Below are positions 13,540 to 20,766 of a stretch of 23,589 bases of DNA, one piece after another. Source of the DNA: Candidatus Desantisbacteria bacterium CG1_02_38_46 (GTDB lineage Bacteria; Desantisbacteria; UBA1551; UBA1559); the NCBI GenBank assembly GCA_001871015.1, contig MNUO01000002.1:1-23589 (forward strand). The letters run 5' to 3'. The notes under the pieces were generated by a model. That model worked only from the letters and a program-made list of their open reading frames with translations, was not told the DNA's origin and searched no databases. Position 1 is the first letter of the stretch; the number at the start of each line of letters is the position of its first letter. The translations under genes were made by a program, and so were the position numbers.

Positions 13540-14261
13540 AAAAAATATTTGTAATTGCGATGGGCGTGGTCAAGGAATTGTTCAGGCGCAAGGATTTTTA
13601 CTTTATCCTTCTACTTATATTTGCAATCATTCTTTATGCAGGTTCTTTTTCTTTTGGCGGAGAAAGGGGGTTTTACAGGTATTTCAAAGAAATTGTTCTC
13701 TCGATGATTTATATTTTCTCAGTGGTTATTGCAGTAAGTTTCGCAAGCCGTCAAATTCCAATGGAAATAGAATCAAAAAGTATTTATTCTTTACTTTCAC
13801 ACCCAATTGGAAGAGGTGAGTTTATAGTCGGTAAATTCGCAGGAGTGGGAATAATTTCAATTTTGAGTTTTACCTCTTTCTACATTGTGTTCATAATCTC
13901 GTTGCTGGTCAGAAAAGATTATTCAACACCATGGCTGCTTTTGTTAGAAGGATACTATTTGCAAATATTGTTACTGTTTTTTATTTCTTCATTTGCAATA
14001 TTATTATCCCTTTTCTTAACCCCGGCGCCGAACATCGTTGTATCTTTATTATTCTATTTTGGCAGCAACTGGTTTGGAGTCTCCATCCCAGGCTATATCT
14101 ATTTTCCTCATCTTGAATTATTTGACTTAAAGGAAAGAGTCATCCATGCCCAGAGCATCGTGCCAGGATGGGTAATTCTTTTCCTTACAATTTACGCAAT
14201 CTGCTGGACAATCTTCTTTCTTTATCTCTCCTGGTTGGTCTTTAGACGAAGGAACCTGTAA
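13536..14261 (+). CDS. ABC-2-type transporter permease
   Basis: A 241-residue membrane protein with six hydrophobic segments (about 21-38, 52-72, 99-122, 135-158, 165-182 and 211-234). The ELFRRKDFYFILLL opening and the motif PMEIESKSIYSLLSHPIGRG between helices 2 and 3 are typical of ABC-2/NatB-like permeases paired with a separate ATPase. It forms the membrane half of the exporter with the preceding gene. The stop codon overlaps the next start (TAATG), making a coupled three-gene operon. Confidence 0.85.
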   Translation: MKKIFVIAMGVVKELFRRKDFYFILLLIFAIILYAGSFSFGGERGFYRYFKEIVLSMIYIFSVVIAVSFASRQIPMEIESKSIYSLLSHPIGRGEFIVGKFAGVGIISILSFTSFYIVFIISLLVRKDYSTPWLLLLEGYYLQILLLFFISSFAILLSLFLTPAPNIVVSLLFYFGSNWFGVSIPGYIYFPHLELFDLKERVIHAQSIVPGWVILFLTIYAICWTIFFLYLSWLVFRRRNL

Positions 14262-15094
14262 TGATGAAAATTGTTTCTGTGTTCTATGTTGTGATTTTAT
14301 TACTTATTCCTGCATTGCTCAATATTCCTTTGAAAAATTATTTTCATCCGCAGGAAGAATACGCGCAACAAGATTTAATTTACAGAATGTTTGGAAGTTT
14401 AAGGGGGTTGTTGGCAGACTGGGCATTCATAAAAGGAGAGGAATATTATCATAGTGGGTTACCAATAAGGGGCCTGCGCACAGCTGGGTGCCTGCAAATA
14501 GAAATGAGTAAATCCAGAGAAGGGCATCCAGAAGAACGCGAGCATGAGCATGAAACTGAAGAGCAGGTTAAATCAGACTTCTATTCCAACTTATATTCTC
14601 AGATTAAAATAACACAGCATACTCATTTATCTTATGCAGAAGAGAAAGAGGTTTTGCCCTGGTTTTATTTGCAGGCACGGTTCAATCCTCATGACATTCA
14701 GGGCTATGTACTTGGAGGATACTGGCTGAGAAGACTTGGTAAACCTGAGGAGGCATTGAGATTTTTAAAAGAAGGCGAGGCGTGCAACCCTGCATCTGCT
14801 CAGATTCTAACAGAGATTGGCGCTCTGTACTATAAGCAGAAAGGTTATAACCAGGCAATTGAGTATTTTGAGAGGGCAAGACAATTATGGTTAACTGGAA
14901 AACCACCAAATCTTGTAACCAACGATTACGCCAGCTCTGACCGCATTTATACCTTTCATTTATTAGGATACCTCTACGAAAAAACAGGAAAACCACTGCT
15001 GGCAGCACAGGTCTACACTGAACTCTATTCTTTTGAGCCGATGCGTACTTTCTTGCTTGATAAAATTAAAAAATTGGGGACTGGTTCCAATTAA
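14261..15094 (+). CDS. Membrane-anchored TPR protein of the ABC operon
   Basis: A 277-residue protein with an N-terminal membrane anchor (about 4-24) and no obvious cleavage site, so the rest is probably periplasmic. A histidine/glutamate-rich linker (EEREHEHETEEQ, near 88-100) follows. Then come about three TPR-like helix pairs: GGYWLRRLGKPEEALRFLKE, TEIGALYYKQKGYNQAIEYF, and HLLGYLYEKTGKPLLAAQVY. TPRs mediate protein contacts; its place as third gene suggests it assists or docks to the exporter, which is inference. The segment LRGLLADWAFIKGEEYYHSG between anchor and linker is the best conserved-looking part. It ends convergently with the split URO-D gene. Confidence 0.7.
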   Translation: MMKIVSVFYVVILLLIPALLNIPLKNYFHPQEEYAQQDLIYRMFGSLRGLLADWAFIKGEEYYHSGLPIRGLRTAGCLQIEMSKSREGHPEEREHEHETEEQVKSDFYSNLYSQIKITQHTHLSYAEEKEVLPWFYLQARFNPHDIQGYVLGGYWLRRLGKPEEALRFLKEGEACNPASAQILTEIGALYYKQKGYNQAIEYFERARQLWLTGKPPNLVTNDYASSDRIYTFHLLGYLYEKTGKPLLAAQVYTELYSFEPMRTFLLDKIKKLGTGSN

Positions 15095-15130
15095 TTGATA
15101 GAAAGTTAAAAATAGAACCCGTCCACAATT

Positions 15131-15955
15131 TTATTTACCACAATTAAAAATTTCTCGCTTCAATTTCAAATAGAACTTATAACTTTCAAGCGTTACATCT
15201 GCAGGAGTCCTGTGGTCAATATGAGGAATAAAACCACCCTGGTCCACAATTGGCTTAAGCCGCAATAATTCTTTTTCAATTGCAACGGGCCCCTTGAGAA
15301 GAGCCATCTTGTCAATACCGCCCATCATTAAAACTTTATTTGCGAACATTTCTCTTATCTTTACAGGGTCTGAACCTGCCCTAACCTCAACTGGAAACAT
15401 ACAGTTAATTCCACCTTCCAGAAACTCAGGGATAAGCGGAATTATATTTCCATCGCAATCAGTCCAGATTACATCAATGCCATATTTATGCAGTAAATCC
15501 GTGATTCTTTTATACCGCGGGGTAACAATTTCATGAAACATCCTCGGGCTAATCAAAGGTCCGCTGTTATAACAAATATCCTCCCATCCGCTTGCAAAAT
15601 CAAACTGGATATCTTTCAGCGCCTTTTCTATAACCTTAAGAGATAAATTACAAAGGGTCTCCACCATTTCCTCGACAAGCGAACGGTTATCATAGACCAT
15701 ATATGCAAGATTTTCAAAACCAATCCAGTCCCTGACTTTCCCAATCATACTTCCAAAATAGATGCCCAGCGGATAGTCCCTTTTTCCATATTGTTTTACC
15801 AGTTTATCCCAATTTTCCGGATAGCGTCCCGGTGTATCAGGATTTAATCGCTTAAGGAATTCAAGCCAATCCTGCCTTGTTTTTATTGGAAACTCCAGAT
15901 AATGTGGAATTGTTTTATAGGGGTATCTGCTTGACTTAACTAAAAATTTATCCAT
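15131..15955 (-). pseudogene. URO-D-family protein, C-terminal part after MITE insertion
   Basis: 274 codons cover most of the TIM barrel of a URO-D-superfamily protein. Recognisable parts are DFASGWEDICYNSGPLISPR, IDVIWTDCDGNIIPLIPEFL, INCMFPVEVRAGSDP, MMGGIDKMALLKGP and the end GGFIPHIDHRTPADV. The zinc-binding H-x-C of methyltransferase members is absent; the position reads W-T-D-C-D-G-N, as in a non-methyltransferase branch. The frame now begins in the inserted element: ATG at 15955 with AGGAG four bases upstream, adding about 15 foreign residues (MDKFLVKSSRYPY) before the native KTIPHYLEF. Removing the insertion restores one 367-residue gene from 16333 to 15131. Whether the two pieces assemble is unknown. 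Confidence 0.85.
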
Positions 15956-16007
15956 AATACTCCTAACCACAAAAATAGGAAGTAAGTTAAGTCAAGCAGA
16001 TACCCCT
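15919..16007. mobile_element. 89-bp MITE-like element with perfect terminal inverted repeats
   Basis: Terminal inverted repeats of at least 23 bp (15919-15941 and 15985-16007; starting AGGGGTATCTGCTTGACTTA) are identical. They extend to 25 bp if flanking bases are counted. The flanks carry a direct repeat ATTGTTTTATA (15909-15919 and 16008-16018), i.e. a target duplication of 8-11 bp depending on where the ends are drawn. An internal hairpin (15958-15965 with 15976-15984, one bulge) completes a single long foldback. No coding capacity for a transposase, so it would move in trans. Its precise removal (99 bp net) rebuilds the URO-D gene. Confidence 0.9.
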
Positions 16008-16333
16008 ATTGTTTTATAACCCTTCTTCTGAACTTTTGCCTTTACTTTTTCTCCATCCAGGTAAATAATATGCTCTTCAGTTTCCTCAAGGATCCTGTAT
16101 TCAAATGCTGGAAACAACCCTGTATTCACAGGAACATTTACCCAATTTTCTATACCGAAATATTCATATGCCTTTGTTTCGTCATCAATCTCTTTGGGTA
16201 GACCCTGTTCATGCCAGTTCGGTAAAGTCTCAGCCCAGTACCCAAATTCAAAGTTCGGGATTTTGCTTACCTTTTGAAAGTGCATGCAACCCCTGAATCG
16301 CTCCCTCAGGGTCATCCCATCCTCATTACTCAT
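15992..16333 (-). pseudogene. URO-D-family protein, N-terminal part before MITE insertion
   Basis: 113 codons beginning MSNEDGMTLRERFRGCMHFQ, the usual N-terminus of non-heme URO-D-family proteins, and continuing through FEFGYWAETLPNW and YEYFGIENWVNVPV to AKVQKKGYKTI. After that it runs into the inserted element as G-V-S-A and a TGA stop. ATG at 16333 has GGAG five bases upstream; TTG at 16336 is the other option. It sits 49 bases after the MFS gene on the same strand and was probably co-transcribed with it; a URO-D-family enzyme beside an importer suggests a joint catabolic role, which is inference. Confidence 0.85.
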
Positions 16334-16382
16334 CAAATCTCCATAAAATTACACAAACTTGAAACAACATCTAAATTTAGGA

Positions 16383-17621
16383 TTATCTCTGCGGTTCCGG
16401 GATTTTCCAAAGCAATACCAATCCAATTACTGCAAAACCTAAAAGAGCAAGCACAGCCAACCGATACCTCATAACCCCCAGCGGTTCTCCAAGCCAGGTA
16501 ATAAGACCCCATGTAAGTGGGCCAATAATTGAAGCTGATTTGCTGGTCACTCCAAATAATCCAAATATTTCACCTCGTTTTTCAATTGGTGCAAGTTTAG
16601 TCACAAGCGCCCGGGTTGCTACCCAGGTTGAACCAATGCTCACACCTGAAAGTGGTCCCACAATCCAGAAAACATTTTTATGCAATATTGCTGCAGCAAA
16701 TAAAAATGCGATGCACCACATTACCATTACTATCGCCCAGGCTTTCTTTGCGCCGATTTTATCTGTCACATATCCAAAGGCAAATGAACCAAAAATTGCA
16801 AATGTTGCTGAAAGAATTAAAAAGAACCTGATGTCCCCATCTGCCATCATCACTGCCTTTTTTGCGTAAATTGAAATAAAGGGAATCGTGGTGTTGACCG
16901 CATCAAGGCAGATAAAATTTGCAATTAAAAATGTAAAAAGTCCGGGATATTTGTGACGATTTACAAAAGTGTCCTTTATCCTTCTCAATGCATCTTTAAT
17001 CCCCGCACATGAAAAATCCCCCTGCGCTTGTCTGCGATAAGCAGACGCAGGGAGATTAAATTGTTTATCCTTAACAAATAAAAAACAGGGCAGGGAAAAA
17101 AGCAGGAAAAAAATAGCAGTTGGTATAAACGCTGCCTGCCTTCCACCAACATCAACAAATGGCTTTACAAGTATCAGCCCGACAATTGTTCCCACATACC
17201 CCAAACTTATACCAAACCCTGAGACTCTTCCAATTTCTTTTGGGCTTGCAATTTCAGGAAGAAGAGAATTATAGAAGACAATCCCAACCTGATAACCAAA
17301 GTTGGCGATAACAAAAAACAAGAGCCCGACGAGTAAATTAGAGGTCAAACCCATAAATGCAGTGAATGCAATTGATAGGAGCGTAAAAGAAATTAAAAAT
17401 GACATACGCTTTCCCAGCCCATCTGAAACAGCTCCCATTATCGGTTCAGAAATCGCTGCAAGAATCATTGAGCCGGCAATTGCAATGCTGTAATAAATAT
17501 CTCTGCCACCCTTGTCAACTGTAACCCATAATGCAAAATACAAGGTGATAATGTTTATTGTGAAAATCGTATTTGCTAAATCATACATTCCCCAGGAAAG
17601 TATTACAAGTTTCTTTCTCAA
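16383..17621 (-). CDS. MFS transporter of the UMF1/Atg22-like group
   Basis: A 412-residue inner-membrane carrier with twelve predicted helices. The opening WGMYDLANTIFTINIITLYF resembles the W-x-x-Y-D-x-A-N motif of UMF1-type MFS proteins. MFS motif A-like segments are seen after helix 2 (GAVSDGLGKRMSFL) and after helix 8 (FGYVTDKIGAKKAW). The cytoplasmic loop between helices 6 and 7 contains NLPASAYRRQAQGDFSCAG, coded by a palindromic repeat (17020-17052) and probably an insertion. The start is a TTG at 17621 overlapping the stop of the upstream gene (TTGA) with AAAAGGG as ribosome site. Substrate unknown; neighbours suggest a sugar or sugar acid. Confidence 0.85.
   Translation of the reverse strand: MRKKLVILSWGMYDLANTIFTINIITLYFALWVTVDKGGRDIYYSIAIAGSMILAAISEPIMGAVSDGLGKRMSFLISFTLLSIAFTAFMGLTSNLLVGLLFFVIANFGYQVGIVFYNSLLPEIASPKEIGRVSGFGISLGYVGTIVGLILVKPFVDVGGRQAAFIPTAIFFLLFSLPCFLFVKDKQFNLPASAYRRQAQGDFSCAGIKDALRRIKDTFVNRHKYPGLFTFLIANFICLDAVNTTIPFISIYAKKAVMMADGDIRFFLILSATFAIFGSFAFGYVTDKIGAKKAWAIVMVMWCIAFLFAAAILHKNVFWIVGPLSGVSIGSTWVATRALVTKLAPIEKRGEIFGLFGVTSKSASIIGPLTWGLITWLGEPLGVMRYRLAVLALLGFAVIGLVLLWKIPEPQR
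17020..17052. repeat. Palindromic repeat inside the MFS gene
   Basis: Two nested stems: CCCTGC (17020-17025) with GCAGGG (17047-17052) and GTCTGC (17030-17035) with GCAGAC (17041-17046), around a GATAA loop, with four unpaired bases on one side. It encodes the loop segment SAYRRQAQG without breaking the frame. Confidence 0.75.
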
Positions 17622-18346
17622 TGCCCTTTTAATCTAACAGCTGCATCGCCCTCAAAATAGAGATAGTGCCCGCGGGAAACAAAAATAAAATCTCTTTCTC
17701 CTTTTGGAACTTCTAATCTGTCAAAATATATCTCAATCCATTCTAGTGGATAGGTCTGCACATAAATCCTGTCTTCTTTTGATAGGTCATCCGTGACAAC
17801 GCCCAGGAAACTGTGAACCGCCTTCTTCACATCGAGCATAGCGACCTTCAACTCCTGTGGCTTGCTAATGTCCAGCCCTGCAAAGTCAATAAGATGATAT
17901 TTATCAGTGCGACACTGGGTAATAAACAGGCGCACCTCTAAATTATTTTCGTTATTCAGGAATGGGTTAAGATTGAATACTGCTATATCCCATTCATTGC
18001 GCGGATTCATGTGGTAGCGGGTTTGCCAGGTTCCATCTTTATCTTTTGTTTGAATTTGTACCCCAACTTTCCCTGGTATAGGCTTCCATCTTTCTTCTAT
18101 TCTTTCAAACCCCTTCATTCTGATTACAAGCCTTGCATTTTTTATCTTTTCTTCTCTAGAAAACTTTAAAGTTAAAGAAGATTGATGAAAAGCCCTGAAA
18201 GACTTAGAATCTTTTTTCTTTAAAAGAGAAGTTACATCCTTCCCCTTTTCATCTACTGCCAAAACAGGTCCTTTTGGATTTTTATAACTTAAGACATTTC
18301 CATTTTCATCACAAGAAATCTTTGTCCCCTGTTTGATTAAGGTCAA
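17618..18346 (-). pseudogene. C-terminal part of an unrecognised secreted-type protein
   Basis: 242 codons opening directly after an in-frame TAA, with only a TTG available as start and no ribosome site, so the 5' end is probably missing or frame-shifted. The product is rich in beta strands (ARLVIRMKGFERIEERWKPI, KVGVQIQTKDKDGTWQTRYH, LEVRLFITQCRTDKYHLIDF). It ends with PKGERDFIFVSRGHYLYFEG, a closing pattern like that of the C-termini of FG-GAP/CRTAC-type extracellular proteins. No domain was named with certainty. It overlaps the preceding fragment by 38 bases in another frame and is followed by the coupled MFS start, so its end is still part of that operon. Confidence 0.5.
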
Positions 18347-19031
18347 TTATTCTGTGGACGCCCGCGCCCAGTGCAAGTTTGTCCAGAAGGTTTAATTTGG
18401 TTCTAAGGCTCAACCTGTCAGAGCCCATCATGTAATCGGCAAGAAGATTGAGGGGGTCATAATATCCTTCCAGATAATTCCTGTAACCGCCCTCGACTGT
18501 ACCCCAGGAAGTCCTGTACCCGAACAGAGCATTGTAAACAAAGTTGTTCCACTGAAAAGTCTGATTCATAGTATAAGAAGGAAAGAGCGTCACATTATAT
18601 ATCCATGCGGGACCGTAATCGCCTTTCAGGTTAAGATAAATTTCTTCTCTGTTCCAGTTAACGCCCCCGGTATTTGCCCCTGTTGTACTTCTTATGTGCC
18701 CTTTCGCATCTATTGACAGGCCACCGGTTATCCCCGTTACATAAAGAGCGGGTGGAAGTTCGTCTTCGCTATACGGGACTACTTTTTCTACTTTTCCCCT
18801 TCTTGCCTCAACTAAAGTGTTATCTCTATCGCTTGTTTTTTTATCTGAAGTGGTGGCTAAAAGTTCATATTTATAAAATCCTTCTTCTACTATTTTGCCT
18901 TTGCCGTCTTTTCCGTCCCAGGTAAATTTATACTGTCCTTCTTTGAGAGTGCCGAGCTTTTTCTCCAGAAGCATAATATTTTTCATATCAAAAATTCTTA
19001 CCGTTACTATAACCTCTGTATCTTTTAGCAT
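18309..19031 (-). pseudogene. FlgD-Ig-like / outer-membrane barrel protein, internal fragment
   Basis: 240 codons. Residues 1-65 are an FlgD-type immunoglobulin-like domain (EVIVTVRIFD, GQYKFTWDGKDGKGKIVEEG, FYKYELLA). The remainder reads like strands of a large outer-membrane barrel with many aromatic residues (VNWNREEIYLNLKGDYGPAW, SYTMNQTFQWNNFVYNALFG, GGYRNYLEGYYDPLNLLADY). The in-frame sequence S-I-L-T-F-D before the first ATG extends the domain upstream to about 19049, where a stop occurs. So the gene lacks its signal peptide and 5' end, and at the 3' end it breaks off as GDKDFL before the barrel is complete. It is probably not functional. Confidence 0.55.
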
Positions 19032-19039
19032 ATCGAATG

Positions 19040-19171
19040 TTAAAATGCTCTTTCCTCACAGAATTGAACAGTGCTCAATCTTTCTCTTGAGGACATTGAA
19101 AGATAATACTCCTGTTCAAATTTTTCTTTTTCCTGGAATGAATTCGTTTTGTTTATCCAAATTTTTTTCAC
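19040..19171 (-). pseudogene. Short N-terminal fragment of a small uncharacterised protein
   Basis: 43 codons from a GTG at 19171 with GGGGAT eight bases upstream: KKIWINKTNSFQEKEKFEQE then YYLSMSSRERLSTVQFCEER. The FEQEYYLSMSSRERL segment resembles small helical proteins with a YYLSLTPEERLE-type motif, often found beside MNT nucleotidyltransferase-like genes in putative toxin-antitoxin pairs; this link is from memory and tentative. The reading stops where such proteins would continue, at the junction with the FlgD-Ig fragment. Confidence 0.4.
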
Positions 19172-19229
19172 CTGTTATCCCCTAAACTTTTTGACAATTC
19201 ACCCCACACATCTATAACGCAGAACATTT

Positions 19230-19250
19230 GGTTCAGAACCTCTTCGAGAG
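19230..19250 (-). terminator. Hairpins after the isomerase gene, possible terminator
   Basis: The palindrome GGTTCAGAACC (19230-19240) and the small hairpin CTCTTCGAGAG (19240-19250) lie within 25 bases after the stop of the isomerase-like gene. No T run follows, so any termination would be weak or factor-dependent. Confidence 0.3.
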
Positions 19251-19254
19251 CCTC

Positions 19255-20040
19255 TTACAAAATATTGCGCAGGAAATCCTTTGCTTTTGCAATGTCTGCT
19301 GCTGGATTGTCGCCAACTTCTCTTTCAATTGTTAAAAATCCGTCAAAGCCGATGTTGCGTAGTTCTGCAATATATTCTTTCCAGGGTACGCCACCTTCTC
19401 CAAGCGGAACTTCTTTATAGCCATCTGGCAATTTTATTCCGTCTTTTGCATGAGTATGAACAATATAATCTTTAAGTATAGAAACTCCCTTGACCGGATC
19501 ATCACCAGCAACCATTACTAAATTAGCCGGGTCATAATTAACTTTTAATCCATTGGTCCCTGCTTCTTTAAGAAACTTTGCCAGCAATTCAGCGCTCTCA
19601 GGGCCAGTCTCAGCAGCGAGGCAACTTCCAACATCCTCAGCATATTTGCCAACATCCCTGAGCACCCTGAGCATCAACTGGTACACCCTGTCTGAACTAT
19701 CCTGTGGAACAACCCCTATGTGCGTGGTGACAATCGGGGTGCGCAGGTCAAAACTCAGGTCTAAAATTTTCCTGGTTAGTTCCACCCTTTTCTCTAAATC
19801 TGTCTCGTCTCCAAAACCATGTCCTAGATCCCCACAAAGAGCGGAAATTTCCAGCCCAAGAGAACCAATAAAATGAATAAGGTTCTCTCTTGCTGTGCCA
19901 CTCAGTTTTGCCGGGTCTAAATCCCCTGCGGTCAGCAACTGCACACCATCCAAACCAATATCTGCTGCCTTCCTCAGCGCTTCTTTTGTCGAAAGCTTGA
20001 GGTTTGGTAACATCACTCCAATTTTCATTTTGACCCCCAT
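19255..20040 (-). CDS. Sugar phosphate isomerase/epimerase-like TIM barrel
   Basis: A 261-residue cytoplasmic protein of the xylose-isomerase-like TIM-barrel (AP_endonuc_2) superfamily. Strand motifs are in order: [62 protein letters not shown] and GFLTIERE. They supply the usual metal-site residues (glutamate in AAETGPE, aspartate in NYDP, histidine in HTHAKD, glutamate in TIERE). Exact reaction is unknown; relatives isomerise or epimerise sugars or inositol derivatives. ATG at 20040 has AAGGAAGG about eight bases upstream; ATG at 20028, just before the domain, has GGGGG and is also possible. It starts three bases after the khpB stop, so it is the last gene of the yidC block. Confidence 0.85.
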   Translation of the reverse strand: MGVKMKIGVMLPNLKLSTKEALRKAADIGLDGVQLLTAGDLDPAKLSGTARENLIHFIGSLGLEISALCGDLGHGFGDETDLEKRVELTRKILDLSFDLRTPIVTTHIGVVPQDSSDRVYQLMLRVLRDVGKYAEDVGSCLAAETGPESAELLAKFLKEAGTNGLKVNYDPANLVMVAGDDPVKGVSILKDYIVHTHAKDGIKLPDGYKEVPLGEGGVPWKEYIAELRNIGFDGFLTIEREVGDNPAADIAKAKDFLRNIL

Positions 20041-20043
20041 TTT

Positions 20044-20760
20044 TTAACCTTCCTTGCGCATTTTAATTACAACACGCCTTTCCTCGCCCTCGCCAACACT
20101 CTCAGTGATTATGCCTGGCTCTTCTTTTAAAGCAAGGTGCACAATTCGCCTTTCGTATGCACTCATCGGCTCCAGACTAACACTTCTGCCGGTTTGTCGA
20201 ACCTCATCAGCTACTTTCTTTGCCAGTGTAACCAGGGACTCTTCTCGTCTCTCCCTGTACCTTTCCACATCCAGTAAAACTTTGACTCTTTTAGATACAT
20301 TTTTATTTGCTGCAATGTTTGTCAGATATTGTAATGCCTCCAGGTTCTTTCCCTTCTTGCCTATCAAGAGTGCGCTATCAGAAGTGATAATATCAATAAT
20401 CTGTGATTCGTCTTCTGTAATTGATGCTTGAAATTTTGCTTCAAGCCCCAGACTCTTAAACACCTCTTGTAAAAAGATTACGGCAGGAGACTTCTCTTCA
20501 GGAATCGGCTCCTTTGGCCCATCCTTGGTGGACACCTCTGGAGTCTGCACCGGGCGATGTTCCTGTGAGGTGCGAACCTGTTTCTCTTCCTCCTCAATGG
20601 TGGTAACCCGCACAATAGCCAATTTAGACCCTAAACCAAAAACACCCTTTTTCCCTTCTGCAATTACCTCTATCTTAACTTTTTCGCGGGGCACCCCCAA
20701 TTTCTTGAGTGCTATTTCAACTGCCTCGTCAACACTATTTCCTTTTTGCTCAACTATCAT
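20044..20760 (-). CDS. khpB: KhpB/Jag RNA-binding protein
   Basis: A 238-residue RNA-binding protein usually encoded next to yidC. Three domains in order: the Jag-N domain (1-50: SVDEAVEIALKKLGVPREKV, EGKKGVFGLGSKLAIVRV), a KH domain with the GKKGKN loop (about 90-165, LLIGKKGKNLEALQYLTNIA), and an R3H domain (about 175-238, with the RRIVH motif in AYERRIVHLALKEEPGIITE). A charged linker separates the first two. It probably binds small RNAs/mRNAs as in Gram-positive relatives, where KhpA/KhpB affect cell elongation. Here a 729-residue HEAT-repeat gene lies between it and yidC. Confidence 0.93.
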   Translation of the reverse strand: MIVEQKGNSVDEAVEIALKKLGVPREKVKIEVIAEGKKGVFGLGSKLAIVRVTTIEEEEKQVRTSQEHRPVQTPEVSTKDGPKEPIPEEKSPAVIFLQEVFKSLGLEAKFQASITEDESQIIDIITSDSALLIGKKGKNLEALQYLTNIAANKNVSKRVKVLLDVERYRERREESLVTLAKKVADEVRQTGRSVSLEPMSAYERRIVHLALKEEPGIITESVGEGEERRVVIKMRKEG

Positions 20761-20766
20761 TTTTTG

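Noticed and set aside
19191-19217. TTGACA-16-TATAAC on the plus strand as a promoter
   Set aside because: It would fire into the 3' ends of minus-strand genes with no plus-strand gene following; possible antisense transcript but unsupported.
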